From Pandoraea terrigena (GTDB lineage Bacteria; Pseudomonadota; Gammaproteobacteria; Burkholderiales; Burkholderiaceae), in assembly GCF_902459705.1 (NCBI RefSeq), contig NZ_CABPRU010000008.1:165299-229298 (forward strand): DNA of 64,000 bases, read 5' to 3'. The notes under the pieces were generated by a model, which had not been told where the DNA came from, made no database searches, and was given only the letters and a program-made list of their open reading frames with translations. A program made the position numbers and the translations under genes. Positions 10,642 to 19,333 of this stretch are shown piece after piece (within the stretch, counting starts at the first letter, position 1; each line of letters starts with the position of its first letter).

Positions 10642-12199
10642 CTTCGGCTCGCAAGTCACCCAGCTCATCGGACGCCGCGTTCGCGAAGCGCACGTCTACT
10701 GCGAGATCCACCCGAACGACGTATCGGACGAATTCGTTCGCGAATTCAATCCGAAGGCGATCATTCTGTCGGGTAGCCACGCGAGCACGTATGAGGATCA
10801 GGATCTGCGCGCCCCGCAGGCGGTCTGGGATCTGGGCGTGCCGGTGCTGGGCATCTGCTACGGCATGTTCGCGATGACGGTGCAGTTGGGCGGTCAGGTC
10901 GAGGCGAGCCACCATCGCGAGTTCGGTTACGCCGAAGTGCGCGCGCAGGGCCATACGCCACTGCTCGAAGGTCTTGAGGATTTCCGCACGGCCGAGGGCC
11001 ACGGCATGCTCAAGGTGTGGATGAGCCACGGTGACAAGGTCACGCAATTGCCGCCGGGTTTTGTGCTGATGGCGTCGACGCCGAGCTGCCCGATCGCGGG
11101 CATGGCCGACGTGTCGCGTCACTACTACGCGGTGCAGTTCCACCCGGAAGTCACGCATACCGTGAAGGGCCGTGAGCTGCTTGAGCGCTTCGTGCTGGAG
11201 ATTGCCGGGGCGAAGCCGGACTGGATCATGCGCGACCACATCGAGGAAGCCGTCAAGGCGATTCGCGAGCAGGTGGGTGACGAGGAAGTGATCCTGGGGT
11301 TGTCGGGCGGTGTCGATTCGAGCGTTGCGGCGGCGCTGATTCATCGCGCCATTGGCGACCAACTGACGTGCGTATTCGTCGATCATGGTCTGCTGCGTTT
11401 GAACGAAGGCCAGATGGTGATGGAGATGTTCGAAGGCCGTCTGCATGCGAAGGTCGTGCACGTGGATGCCGCAGAGCAGTTCATGGGGCATCTGAAGGGT
11501 GTGACCGATCCGGAGCAGAAGCGCAAGATCATCGGCCGCGAGTTCGTTGAAGTGTTCCAGGCGGAAGCGAAGAAGCTGAAGAATGCGAAGTGGCTGGCGC
11601 AAGGCACGATCTATCCGGACGTGATCGAGTCGGGCGGAGCGAAGACGAAGAAGGCGAAGACGATCAAGAGCCACCATAACGTGGGCGGCTTGCCGGAGAC
11701 GCTGGGTCTGAAGCTGCTTGAGCCGCTGCGCGATTTGTTCAAGGATGAAGTACGTGAGCTGGGCGTGGCGTTGGGTCTGCCGCACGACATGGTCTATCGT
11801 CACCCGTTCCCGGGCCCGGGTCTGGGGGTGCGCATCCTGGGGGAAGTGAAGCGCGATTACGCCGATCTGCTGCGCCGCGCCGATGCGATTTTCATCGAAG
11901 AGCTGCGCAACACGGTCGAGCCGAACAGCGGCAAGACGTGGTATGAGCTGACGAGCCAGGCGTTCGCGGTGTTCCTGCCGGTCAAGAGCGTGGGCGTGAT
12001 GGGCGATGGCCGTACGTATGAGTGGGTCGTGGCACTGCGTGCCGTGCAGACGCAAGACTTCATGACGGCGCATTGGGCACACCTGCCGCATGACCTGCTC
12101 GGCAAGGTGTCGAACCGCATCATCAACGAAGTGCGTGGTCTGAACCGGGTCGTGTATGACATCTCGGGAAAGCCGCCTGCGACGATCGAGTGGGAGTGA
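10616..12199 (+). CDS. guaA: GMP synthase (glutamine-hydrolysing)
   Basis: GuaA aminates XMP to GMP using glutamine and ATP. The 527-aa protein has an N-terminal class I amidotransferase domain ([18 protein letters not shown]; Cys81 in LGICYGM; the QFHPEVTHT histidine and glutamate), the ATP-pyrophosphatase domain with the PP-loop [14 protein letters not shown], and the C-terminal dimerisation domain ending in PPATIEWE. The start at 10616 lies inside the preceding gene by 26 bp and matches the conserved N-terminus. The 3' end is the left border of the accessory region. Confidence 0.98.
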   Translation: MHDKILILDFGSQVTQLIGRRVREAHVYCEIHPNDVSDEFVREFNPKAIILSGSHASTYEDQDLRAPQAVWDLGVPVLGICYGMFAMTVQLGGQVEASHHREFGYAEVRAQGHTPLLEGLEDFRTAEGHGMLKVWMSHGDKVTQLPPGFVLMASTPSCPIAGMADVSRHYYAVQFHPEVTHTVKGRELLERFVLEIAGAKPDWIMRDHIEEAVKAIREQVGDEEVILGLSGGVDSSVAAALIHRAIGDQLTCVFVDHGLLRLNEGQMVMEMFEGRLHAKVVHVDAAEQFMGHLKGVTDPEQKRKIIGREFVEVFQAEAKKLKNAKWLAQGTIYPDVIESGGAKTKKAKTIKSHHNVGGLPETLGLKLLEPLRDLFKDEVRELGVALGLPHDMVYRHPFPGPGLGVRILGEVKRDYADLLRRADAIFIEELRNTVEPNSGKTWYELTSQAFAVFLPVKSVGVMGDGRTYEWVVALRAVQTQDFMTAHWAHLPHDLLGKVSNRIINEVRGLNRVVYDISGKPPATIEWE

Positions 12200-12309
12200 A
12201 AATCCCAGCTGAATCAGGGGCTTAATCCACTCCCGCAGTCGCGCATTCGCTGATGTTGCGTTGATCCGTGATCGGGCTCTCGGTTCAGTTCGTCCGCTGT
12301 CTAGGCTCA

Positions 12310-12330
12310 AATTTGGACAGAATTTGGACA
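12310..12330 (+). repeat. Tandem 10-mer just after guaA, possible old insertion scar
   Basis: AATTTGGACA occurs twice (12310-12319 and 12321-12330) with a period of 11 bp, directly before a terminator hairpin and about 110 bp after the guaA stop. The 3' end of guaA is a known integration hotspot for genomic islands in several bacteria. No matching copy was found at the right side of the accessory region, so a role as an attachment site is unproven. Confidence 0.35.
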
Positions 12331-12332
12331 AG

Positions 12333-12362
12333 AAACGGCTTGGCAAACTGCCAAGCCGTTTT
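12333..12362 (+). terminator. Strong stem-loop terminator downstream of guaA
   Basis: A 13-bp perfect stem (12333-12345 with 12349-12361) has a 3-nt AAC loop. The left arm starts with AAACGG, and the right arm ends in CCGTTT followed by TCCATTAT. It closes the guaB-guaA transcription unit or a gene formerly inserted here. Confidence 0.85.
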
Positions 12363-12475
12363 CCATTATAGAGCTGTAGCGATGCTGCAGCGCCGGCGGA
12401 AATGACTCACGACGCCTGTCCTTGAGCGGCGATTTGGACGCACGCCACAACCCGGGTCGCCTGACCTACCTTTTA

Positions 12476-12618
12476 CGAGCCGTGCGCTCAGTCTTCAATG
12501 AACTGAAGAAGCTCTCCATCGCGGAGTTGTCCCATACCTCGCCGGCACGGGTCATGCTGCACGTGATGCCCTGCTCCTTGAGCGGCGCCTGGAAGTGTTC
12601 GCTCGTGTATTGGGCGGA
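12476..12618 (-). pseudogene. IS3 OrfB transposase, C-terminal catalytic fragment
   Basis: The minus-strand frame carries SAQYTSEHFQAPLKEQGI followed by AGEVWDNSAMESFFSSLKTE, the end of the rve/DDE integrase core of IS3 OrfB, including the catalytic-glutamate region (NSAMESFF). It stops soon after TARK, whereas intact relatives continue for about 40 residues. The middle of the transposase is missing. Confidence 0.85.
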
Positions 12619-12631
12619 TTCAACCGGTCGT

Positions 12632-12801
12632 TGCAACACCTGTAATCGAAGAGGTGTTGCATGGTGCGAAGTGCAAAACGAGTGTATGAACTGACGGGAC
12701 GAGCAGCGATGCATTCGCCCGGTGCCCCGTCAATTGGGCATGAGATCGAGCGTCGTTTTTGGCAGCAGATCGCGACTGGCATGACAAGCGAGAAAGCTGC
12801 G
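12632..12801 (+). pseudogene. IS30-family transposase, N-terminal fragment with element end
   Basis: From the ATG at 12661 the plus strand encodes about 47 residues including SIGHEIERRFWQQIATGMTS and EKAA, typical of the start of a group of IS30-family transposases found in Burkholderiaceae. The match stops at the junction with orfB near 12801. A perfect 10-bp inverted repeat (TGCAACACCT at 12632-12641, AGGTGTTGCA at 12652-12661) brackets the start codon and is probably part of the element's terminal sequence. The family call comes from remembered sequence patterns. Confidence 0.65.
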
Positions 12802-13081
12802 CACGCAGAGCCTGCTTGCGCATCAGCCGCTCGACGCGATGCAGGCCGCAGCGTAAGCCGAGTGCGAGCACATCGTGCCATACTCGTCTGGCGCCATATG
12901 TACGGTCACTGCTAAGGAAGCTCTGGCGCACTTGGACACTCAGGACTTCGTCGGTCCGGCGCCGCTGGCATGGCGGGCGAACCAACCACGCATAGAAGCC
13001 GCTTCGCGAGACACCGAGCGCCTCGCACATCATCCCCACCGGCCAGATTCCTCGGTGCTTCGCCATAAAGCCGAACTTCAC
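12801..13081 (-). pseudogene. IS3 OrfB transposase, N-terminal fragment
   Basis: The frame starts with KFGFMAKHRGIWPVGMMCEA and continues through GVSRSGFYAWL and RTYGARRVWHDV to RVERLMRKQALRA. This is the HTH_21 region of IS3 OrfB, normally made by -1 frameshifting from OrfA, which it overlaps by 4 bp. The homology ends at about 12801, where the IS30-type fragment begins. Confidence 0.85.
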
Positions 13082-13371
13082 GTCGACTCCCGCGCGAAGT
13101 AGGCCGCCGCTTTTTTCAGCAGGTCGCGCTCCATCTTGAGCTTCGCGTTCTCCTTCCGCAGTCGCTCAATCTCGGCCCGCGCCGACGTCATCACGCCTTG
13201 CCCAGGGAAAGCACGCTGCGGGTCGGCCACAGCATCCCGCATCCACTTACGCAGGACGTTCTCATGCACGTCGAGCTCGCGCGCCGCCTGCGCGACGGAC
13301 ACGCCGCGCTCCTTGACCAACTTGACTGCCTCGAGCTTGAACTCGCGACTGAACACTCTTCTCGTTCCCAA
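13078..13371 (-). CDS. IS3-family OrfA (transposase helix-turn-helix protein)
   Basis: This 97-aa protein has RRVFSREFKLEAVKLVKERG and the helix-turn-helix AQAARELDVHENVLRKWM, followed by a leucine-zipper-like C-terminus (AEIERLRKENAKLKMERDLL). It belongs to the HTH_Tnp_1 family. The annotated start is TTG (13369-13371). OrfA looks complete, but its partner orfB is destroyed, so it is probably not functional in transposition. Confidence 0.85.
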   Translation of the reverse strand: MGTRRVFSREFKLEAVKLVKERGVSVAQAARELDVHENVLRKWMRDAVADPQRAFPGQGVMTSARAEIERLRKENAKLKMERDLLKKAAAYFAREST

Positions 13372-13503
13372 CTGCCATCTCCGGTTTCACCTTCACACTT
13401 TAATAAGGTGTCCACCGAATCGGCAGCAGCCCAGTGAGGTCGTGTCGTTCAACATGAGCGAGAGGCGTTCCCTTTGTGAAGTTCGTCCCCCTGGCCGATT
13501 AAT

Positions 13504-14709
13504 CTACCGCGTCATGGTGTAGACGGCCACGATGGCCGCGGCGATGCCCGATGCTGCGCCGACGCCGAGTGACCAGCGTGGACCCAGATGGTTCGCCACC
13601 CAACCCACGATCGGTGCACCAATTGGCGTACCCCCGAGCGCGATGGCCACGCGCAGTGCCATCACCCGTCCCCGCATGGCGGGCTCGGTCGTGAGCTGCA
13701 TCAGGCTGTTGGTCGCGTTGGTGAAGGTCAATGCGGCTATCCCGATGACGACCAGGGCACCGGCGAACAGCCCATAGCTCGGGGCGATCGCGGCCAGCGT
13801 GCAACCGAGTCCGAAAATCGCGGCACCGATCGGCAGCGAGGTAAATCGTGGCCGATCGCGGCCCGCGGCAAGTAGTGCCCCTGAGACGGTACCGATGGCC
13901 ATGATCGACGACAGGAGGCCGTAGCCACGTGCATCTGCGTGGAAGACACCGACGGCCATGGTTGAGATGAAGATCGGGAAATTCAGTCCGAACGTACCGA
14001 TCAGGAACAGCATGACCAGGATCGCCTTGAGGTCTGGTCGGGACCATACATAGCGCAATCCCTCGGTCAGACTACCCTTGGTTCGGTGTGCCCGTGCGTT
14101 CGCATGCAGACCGGAGACACGGAGCAGAAACAGCGAGGCCAGCACTGCGACGAAGCTGGCCCCGTTGAGCAGAAACGCCCAGCCGGTGCCAACCGAAGCG
14201 ATGACCACGCCGGCTATCGCGGGCCCGATCATGCGCGCCGCGTTGAACGAGGTCGAGTTGAGCGCGACAGCGTTTGGCAGATCCGCATCGCCGACCAGTT
14301 CTGTCACAAAGGTCTGGCGCACGGGGGCATCAAACGCCGAAGCGCAGCCGGACAGAAAGGCGAACACATAGACATGCCAGAGCTGGACGCTACCCGTGAC
14401 GGTGAGAAGCCCCAGCGCCAAAGCAAGAACACCCATTGACGCCTGGGTCGCTATCAGGAGCTTGCGCTGGTTGTAATGATCGGCCGCGAAGCCAGTCCAG
14501 GGCAGCAGCAGGAGTTGTGGGCCGAACTGGAGCGCCATGACCGCGCCCACGGCCGATGCATCGTGACGGGTGAGTTGGGTGAGGACCAGCCAGTCCTGGG
14601 CCGTGCGCTGCATCCATGTCCCGACATTCGAGACCAGCGTCCCGGTCGCCCAGATCCGGTAGTTGACGTTCCTCAGCGAACGGAAGACGCCCGTTGCTGC
14701 CGCGCTCAC
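13504..14709 (-). CDS. MFS transporter (EntS/DHA3-like)
   Basis: This 401-aa protein has twelve predicted membrane segments. The N-terminal region FRSLRNVNYRIWATGTLVSN and the W-MQRTAQDWLVL stretch are typical of the MFS_3/EntS group of exporters, as is the loop FDAPVRQTFVTELVG. Its start codon overlaps the stop of the upstream membrane protein gene by 4 bp (ATGA type), so it is the last gene of the marR-isochorismatase-membrane protein-MFS operon. The substrate is unknown; regulation by the MarR protein is likely. Confidence 0.85.
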   Translation of the reverse strand: MSAAATGVFRSLRNVNYRIWATGTLVSNVGTWMQRTAQDWLVLTQLTRHDASAVGAVMALQFGPQLLLLPWTGFAADHYNQRKLLIATQASMGVLALALGLLTVTGSVQLWHVYVFAFLSGCASAFDAPVRQTFVTELVGDADLPNAVALNSTSFNAARMIGPAIAGVVIASVGTGWAFLLNGASFVAVLASLFLLRVSGLHANARAHRTKGSLTEGLRYVWSRPDLKAILVMLFLIGTFGLNFPIFISTMAVGVFHADARGYGLLSSIMAIGTVSGALLAAGRDRPRFTSLPIGAAIFGLGCTLAAIAPSYGLFAGALVVIGIAALTFTNATNSLMQLTTEPAMRGRVMALRVAIALGGTPIGAPIVGWVANHLGPRWSLGVGAASGIAAAIVAVYTMTR

Positions 14710-15035
14710 GAATGCTCTGGCGTATTGCCGCCGTGGAAGCGGCCAAATAGCCGCGCGGAAAGTAGCCCGATGGCCAGGATGCCAAGCCCGAACGCGATGG
14801 CATCGCTCGTGCGTCTCAGGTCGAAATCACCGATGCGGCAAACGAGCACGTAACCGATGACCAGATTGAGAAACCCCCAGAGCACGTTTACCGTCGATGA
14901 GGACAGCCCTTGCCCTGGCGGTTCTGCGAATGGACTCTGGAACGGTTCTCCCATTACGCCGGCGACGAAGTGCGGCACAGCGTTCGTGAGAAAGGCGCCG
15001 CCGAAGAAGTAGGAGACGAGTTGAAGCCATACCAT
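14706..15035 (-). CDS. Small membrane protein
   Basis: This 109-aa protein has about three hydrophobic segments (VSYFFGGAFLTNAVPHFVAG, then VLWGFLNLVIGYVLVC and IAFGLGILAIGLLSARL). It lies 2 bp after the isochorismatase stop and overlaps the MFS gene by 4 bp. No function is known to me. Its place in the operon suggests a transport- or stress-related accessory role. Confidence 0.7.
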   Translation of the reverse strand: MVWLQLVSYFFGGAFLTNAVPHFVAGVMGEPFQSPFAEPPGQGLSSSTVNVLWGFLNLVIGYVLVCRIGDFDLRRTSDAIAFGLGILAIGLLSARLFGRFHGGNTPEHS

Positions 15036-15037
15036 TT

Positions 15038-15601
15038 TCAGACGCTCCTTGTTGACAGTAGGTCGATGACGTCTTGAGCCGTGCCCGTTTCACCCAGCTT
15101 CGGAAAAATGTTCTTGATGCTGTAGTCATGCGCCTCAGAACGCGCGTCCGTCATGGCGTCGAGAGCCAGAGTGACATTGAAGCCATGCTCGTACGCCTGA
15201 CGCGCGGTCGCCTCAACGCCAGTCCCGGTGGCGACACCAGTGATGACGACTTGGGTAACGCCCAGTGTCTTTAGTTGGTTTTCGAGACCGGTGTTGGCGA
15301 ACGCGCCCCAGGTTCGCTTCGTCACAACGATATCGCTAGGCTGCTGATCGAGTTCGGGGATGAAGTCAGTCCACCCCGCCGGGAATGATCCACTGTGACG
15401 TGGCCGCTCGGTACGGCCCGGCGCGACGCCGGCAACGTTAACGAGAACGACCGGCAGGCCGCGTTCGCGAAACGCATCGAGCAGTGCGCGCGAACGATCC
15501 ACGATCCCGTCAATGGGGTGAATGAAAGGGGAGCCGACGATGCCTTTTTGCAGGTCAACGATGATAAGGGCGGTAGTCGGGTCGAGCGTGGTGAGGGCCA
15601 T
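15038..15601 (-). CDS. Isochorismatase-family hydrolase with Gly in place of the usual Cys
   Basis: This 187-aa cysteine-hydrolase-fold protein has the family aspartate in TALIIVDLQKG (about residue 16) and the lysine in VVTKRTWGAF. The strand that normally carries the nucleophilic Cys reads TGVATGTGVEATARQAYEHG, with Gly where amidases of the family have Cys. True isochorismatases of the PhzD/EntB type also have Gly there, so hydrolysis of a vinyl-ether type substrate is possible, or the protein has another role. It is the second gene of the operon, 28 bp after marR. Confidence 0.8.
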   Translation of the reverse strand: MALTTLDPTTALIIVDLQKGIVGSPFIHPIDGIVDRSRALLDAFRERGLPVVLVNVAGVAPGRTERPRHSGSFPAGWTDFIPELDQQPSDIVVTKRTWGAFANTGLENQLKTLGVTQVVITGVATGTGVEATARQAYEHGFNVTLALDAMTDARSEAHDYSIKNIFPKLGETGTAQDVIDLLSTRSV

Positions 15602-15629
15602 GCGATTTCCTGAAACGAGTGGTGCCGGC

Positions 15630-16082
15630 TCAGAAGTCGGCGAGGCGTTGCAGCAGCTTCACTGCAGCCGCGAGTTCGCCTTGTTCCTGGGGGGATAGTT
15701 GCGCCTGCAGGGCACGGACCAGCCAGTCTTCTTTGGCGGTCCGGCTCTCCTTGAGGGTCTTCCTAAAACCGGGTGTCAGGTCGACGAGGGTTTGCCGACC
15801 ATCGGTGGGATCGGGTTTGCCGCTGACTGCCTTCATCGCCTCTAGTCCGGCCACCGTGATACGCATGGACTGCGGACGGACGCTTTCCGCACGGGCCAAG
15901 GCGGACACGGTGGCGGGCCCGTCGCGATCCAGGCGGAGAAGCACCGACTTCTGGGCAGACGTGAAGTCACCGGGATGGGCTTGCTCCCGCACACGTCGAA
16001 TCAGTTTGCCTAGTGAAATGCGCAATTCGCCGGCTAGGGTGGCCGCCGACGATGTGTTGGATGTGAGTGATGACTTGACCAT
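15630..16082 (-). CDS. MarR-family transcriptional regulator
   Basis: This 150-aa protein has a winged-helix domain with the recognition region ATVSALARAESVRPQSMRIT and the wing SGKPDPTDGRQTLVDLT, both typical of MarR regulators. It is the first gene of a four-gene operon that ends with an MFS exporter, the classic layout for a ligand-released repressor of an efflux or detoxification unit. A 30-bp palindrome begins 19 bp upstream of its start, which points to self-repression. Confidence 0.88.
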   Translation of the reverse strand: MVKSSLTSNTSSAATLAGELRISLGKLIRRVREQAHPGDFTSAQKSVLLRLDRDGPATVSALARAESVRPQSMRITVAGLEAMKAVSGKPDPTDGRQTLVDLTPGFRKTLKESRTAKEDWLVRALQAQLSPQEQGELAAAVKLLQRLADF

Positions 16083-16100
16083 GTCCAGACCATAACATAA

Positions 16101-16130
16101 ATACAGAAAAACTGTACAGATTAACTGTAT
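16101..16130. promoter_or_regulatory. Three-block palindromic operator upstream of marR
   Basis: The 30-bp segment is symmetric as a whole: ATACAG at 16101-16106, the self-complementary CTGTACAG at 16112-16119 in the exact centre, and CTGTAT at 16125-16130. Twenty of the 30 positions obey dyad symmetry. It sits where the marR promoter should be and is probably the binding site of the MarR protein. Confidence 0.7.
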
Positions 16131-16157
16131 TGATGGTTGCGCTTTGGCGGCACAGGT

Positions 16158-16340
16158 ATCGGCCGGTGGTCGACGGCCAGCGCGTAATCGGCATCTATCG
16201 GCGTTCCGTCATGCGTGCCACCGGACGTTACGTGATGCTCGATGACGGCACGGGCTTCTCGCTGGTACCGTGGAAGAGGGTGATGGAACAGCGGCTGGGC
16301 CTATAGCTCGGTGCTACGGTGCGCGGTGGCGGCTTGTTGT
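16158..16340 (+). pseudogene. Relaxase (DUF3363-type) 3' end, scar copy A
   Basis: The plus-strand frame reads YRPVVDGQRVIGIYRRSVM, then GRYVMLDDGTGFSLVPWKRV, then a stop codon (TAG at about 16302) and, still in the same frame, LGATVRGGG. This matches the extreme C-terminus of plasmid/ICE relaxases with a DUF3363 domain, based on family knowledge. Two other copies of the same piece are at 39245 and 43338. There is no start codon and the frame is broken, so this is a scar. Confidence 0.8.
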
Positions 16341-16345
16341 AGTGG

Positions 16346-16490
16346 TCAACCCATCCCGGACGCTGTGTTAAGTTTTTCTTCCGCAACCGCCGGTGCCAGT
16401 CCGTCATTGAACTGATGCGGCCGTACCCAGTTGTACCGGTGCATCAGGTAATGGATGGTATCCCGGTGTGCTTCCGCTCCCTCCGCATTC
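16346..16490 (-). pseudogene. IS3-type transposase C-terminal remnant
   Basis: The minus strand encodes EAHRDTIHYLMHRYNWVRPH, then QFNDGLAPAVAEEKLN and a short tail ending in TGA (reverse complement of 16346-16348). YNWVRPHQFN is the usual C-terminal signature of IS3-group OrfB integrases. The piece is cut off at 16490, where a PAS-domain fragment begins. It is unrelated to the IS3 copy at 12.5-13.4 kb. Confidence 0.75.
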
Positions 16491-16742
16491 CCGTCCACGC
16501 GCGACCCGCATTCAACTCGTGCATGACGTCCGCAGAGACCTCCCGGGGCAGCCCTAGATCGTAGAACGATGTTGCAGGCTGCCCGACAAGTTCATTGAGC
16601 GGATACCCGCTTACCCTAGCGAAGGCAGCGTTGGCGTATTCAGCGATTCCATCAGCGCTGGCTCGGGTTATGAGGAAATCATCGGGACGGAACGCCTCTG
16701 ACTCAAGTGGAAATTGATCTGTCGACGTTTCGTGCAGGATAA
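16491..16742 (-). pseudogene. PAS-domain (aerotaxis-receptor-like) N-terminal fragment
   Basis: The minus strand encodes FRPDDFLITRASADGIAEYA followed by NAAFARVSGYPLNELVGQPA and GLPREVSADVMHELNAGRAW. This is the N-terminal PAS domain of Aer-type methyl-accepting chemotaxis proteins, which normally bind FAD. It has no clear start codon and is truncated at the transposase junction at 16490, so no signalling domain remains. Confidence 0.75.
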
Positions 16743-16754
16743 TTTCCCCGCGAT

Positions 16755-17780
16755 TTAGAAGAAGTGCGTTATGCCAAACTGAACACCCCGAGCGTTGGCG
16801 CCGGAGTAGTCAAGCGGAATCCCGGCGGTCGCGGCCCCCATAAGCGTATTCGTCGCGGCCTTCCTGTTGTCGAGAAACGCCGCAGCGGCGTACAGTTGAG
16901 TCGCTTTCGAAAGGAAATACTGTGTCAGGAGGCCGACCTGCTGGGCATTGTTGCCGCGCCCGGACCGGTCGTGCTGATAGGTGTATCCGAGCGACACGGA
17001 AGCGACCGGAGAAAAATTCCACCGAACGGACGTGCTGACCACCTGGCGTTCGATATTCGCGCTTCCCAGCTTGGCGGTGTGGAATGCCAGATAGGCGGTG
17101 ACGTGGTCGAAGTCATAATGCCCGCCGAAGTAGGTCGACCGGAGAGTGTCCGTGTTCGTCGCATTCTTCACGGCCTGATAGACGGCGGTCAGATAGACGC
17201 GGTTCCTGATGTATCTCAGTGCCGCCTGATAGCTTGCGTTTGCGCCGGTCAGGCCGTTCCCAGTGGTTCCAAATCCGTAGTAAAGCTCAGTCGAAACACC
17301 TGCAATCGCGGGTGAAATGTAGGCGACCGTGTTGTCCGTGCGAACCGTATAGTCAGACAGGTTGTTCAAGCCGGAGGCAATGCTCGCCCCGAGGAATGCG
17401 TCGAGCTGCCCCTCGGAGAAAAACATCGGACTCGTTTGCCGGCCGAAGCGCAGTTCGCCGACGTTGTCCTTCGAAAGCGAGACGTAGGCCTGGCGGTTGA
17501 ACTGACGTGCAGGGTCGGCGGCGGTGCCATTGCTGATATTGAAACCCTGCTCGAGAACGAAGCCCGCCTTGAGGCCGCCCCCCAGATTCTCGATACCCTT
17601 GAGGCCCCACCTGGACCCATAGAGCCCGCTTGATCCCATGCGAGCGGTAGTATGAGTGCCTGTATTCGTGTATTCGAGAAAGCCGTCGATGACACCATAC
17701 ATGGTGACGGACGAGGTCTGGGCAACTGCATGCGAGCAAAACGCGAGTGCGATCGAACCGATGACGATCTCTCTTTTCAT
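16755..17780 (-). CDS. Gram-negative trimeric porin (Porin_4 type)
   Basis: This 341-aa outer-membrane protein starts with a signal peptide (KREIVIGSIALAFCSHAVAQ) and continues with SSVTMYGVIDGFLEY, the usual first strand of Burkholderiales porins. The terminal residue is Phe (GITHFF), as required for BAM-dependent insertion. It is the last gene of the cupin-to-porin operon, 88 bp after the ACS-family MFS gene, and probably lets the substrate of this catabolic cluster cross the outer membrane. Confidence 0.92.
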   Translation of the reverse strand: MKREIVIGSIALAFCSHAVAQTSSVTMYGVIDGFLEYTNTGTHTTARMGSSGLYGSRWGLKGIENLGGGLKAGFVLEQGFNISNGTAADPARQFNRQAYVSLSKDNVGELRFGRQTSPMFFSEGQLDAFLGASIASGLNNLSDYTVRTDNTVAYISPAIAGVSTELYYGFGTTGNGLTGANASYQAALRYIRNRVYLTAVYQAVKNATNTDTLRSTYFGGHYDFDHVTAYLAFHTAKLGSANIERQVVSTSVRWNFSPVASVSLGYTYQHDRSGRGNNAQQVGLLTQYFLSKATQLYAAAAFLDNRKAATNTLMGAATAGIPLDYSGANARGVQFGITHFF

Positions 17781-17868
17781 ATAGGTATCCTAATTATTAG
17801 TTATATTTTTATTTACGCCTGTGGGGACGTACGTAATTTGTCTCTAACTGAGCTTTCGTGTCTGGAGG

Positions 17869-19218
17869 TTAGTAAATCGAAGGGTTCTCGCGATTCGTCG
17901 CGGTGTCATCGGCGCGCACTTGAGCCTTGGGAAGCAGCGTTGCGAGGAGGGCTCCAATCAGCATGGCTCCTGCGAGTACATAAAGTCCAGAATCCACACG
18001 ACTTGTAGCCTGCCTGGCGACGCCCAGGACATAGGGCGCAGCGTAACCGCCGAGATTTCCGATCGTCGCCATCAAGGCGATGCCGCCGGCAGCGGCCGCT
18101 CCTCGCAGAAGCGCGCCCGGGACGACCCAAAGTACGGTGATTGAAGAGAGCGCCCCCGCCAGTGCGATGGACAGGCAGCCTAGGGCCACGACTGGGGAGT
18201 TCATGAACGTGCCGGAGCCAAGAAAGCCCAGCGCGCCCACAATGCCGCTTACCGTAATATGACCGATACGTTCATTTCGGCGGTCCGAACTACGGCCGAC
18301 AAGAATCATCGCGACGGATGCAAACGCGAACGGAATGGTGTTTGTCAAACCATTCAGGAACACGTCCTTCACGCCTAGATCTTTCACGATCTGGGGAAGC
18401 CAGAACGAGACGCCGTAAATGCTGCCGAGCAGGGTGAAATTCACCAAGGCCAGCAACCAGACGTGACGATTGGCGATGGCGTCCGCGAGTCGATGGCCGC
18501 GACCTTCGGCGCGACGTTGCTCCTCTTCCTGTTCCAGGGCGCCGGTGATGATCTTTCGCTCTTCCTGGCGTAGCCACGCCGCGTCGTGCGGGCCATCGCT
18601 CAGATAGAAGTAGGTGGCGATGCCGCCGATGATCGCCGGGGTGCCTTCCAGAATAAAGAGCCACTGCCAGTCCACGAGACCAGCGACGCCGTTCATCGAT
18701 TTCATGATCATTCCGCTGATCGGGCCGCCTAGCACGCCGGCGAGCGGAACGCCGACAAAGAAGAGGCTGCAGACCTGCGACCGGAGCTTCATCGGAAACC
18801 AGTACGTGAGATAAAGGAGGATGCCCGGATAGAATCCAGCCTCGGCAACGCCCAAAAGAAAGCGAAGCGTCAGAAATGCAGCAGGCGTCGTAACGAGACT
18901 CATGCAGACCGAGATAGCACCCCAGACGACAAGGATGCGAGTGATCCAGAATCGTGCGCCGAAGCGTTGAAGCAGCAGGTTGCTCGGAATTTCGCACAAG
19001 GCGTAGCCGAGAAAGAAGATTCCTGCGCCAGTGCCAAACGCAACGTCCGAAAGTCCGATATCGGCACTCATATGCAGCTTGGCAAAGCCGACATTCACTC
19101 TGTCAAGGAAGGAGATGATGTACAGAATGAGAAGAAATGGAATAAGTCGGGTTGCAATCCTGTTATAAGTGGCTGCTTCCGTATCGGATGAGAATGCGGA
19201 TGATGTAAAAAATTTCAT
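17869..19218 (-). CDS. MFS transporter, anion:cation symporter (ACS) family
   Basis: This 449-aa protein has twelve membrane segments, LYIISFLDRVNVGFAKLHM after helix 1 and GYALCEIPSNLLLQRFGARF, both hallmarks of the ACS (phthalate/tartrate/glucarate-type) permeases that import organic anions with protons. It lies between BKACE and porin genes on the same strand. Upstream (19233-19258) the inverted arms CCCAAT and ATTGGG could be an operator. It is probably the inner-membrane importer for the cupin/aldolase module; the substrate is unknown. Confidence 0.88.
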   Translation of the reverse strand: MKFFTSSAFSSDTEAATYNRIATRLIPFLLILYIISFLDRVNVGFAKLHMSADIGLSDVAFGTGAGIFFLGYALCEIPSNLLLQRFGARFWITRILVVWGAISVCMSLVTTPAAFLTLRFLLGVAEAGFYPGILLYLTYWFPMKLRSQVCSLFFVGVPLAGVLGGPISGMIMKSMNGVAGLVDWQWLFILEGTPAIIGGIATYFYLSDGPHDAAWLRQEERKIITGALEQEEEQRRAEGRGHRLADAIANRHVWLLALVNFTLLGSIYGVSFWLPQIVKDLGVKDVFLNGLTNTIPFAFASVAMILVGRSSDRRNERIGHITVSGIVGALGFLGSGTFMNSPVVALGCLSIALAGALSSITVLWVVPGALLRGAAAAGGIALMATIGNLGGYAAPYVLGVARQATSRVDSGLYVLAGAMLIGALLATLLPKAQVRADDTATNRENPSIY

Positions 19219-19333
19219 TCATGTCTCCTCGCCCAATCATATGGATGTCATATTGGGTGTTATATAAATTACCTGCTTTTAAAACTCGACCTGCATCGCC
19301 AGTGAACGCCAAAAGCGGGGGCGATCTGCCAAT

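Larger units (their letters stand above)
12476..13410 (-). mobile_element. IS3-family insertion sequence, broken by an IS30-type fragment
   Basis: Read on the minus strand, the element has an intact OrfA and an OrfB that is split by about 170 bp of foreign sequence (about 12632-12801) and cut short at its 3' end near 12476. The outer end beside OrfA contains GGTGGACACCTTATT at about 13409. A 13-bp direct repeat, TCCTTGAGCGGCG, lies at 12419-12431 just outside the truncated end and again inside orfB at 12576-12588. The element should be unable to move by itself because the DDE domain is interrupted. Confidence 0.8.
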
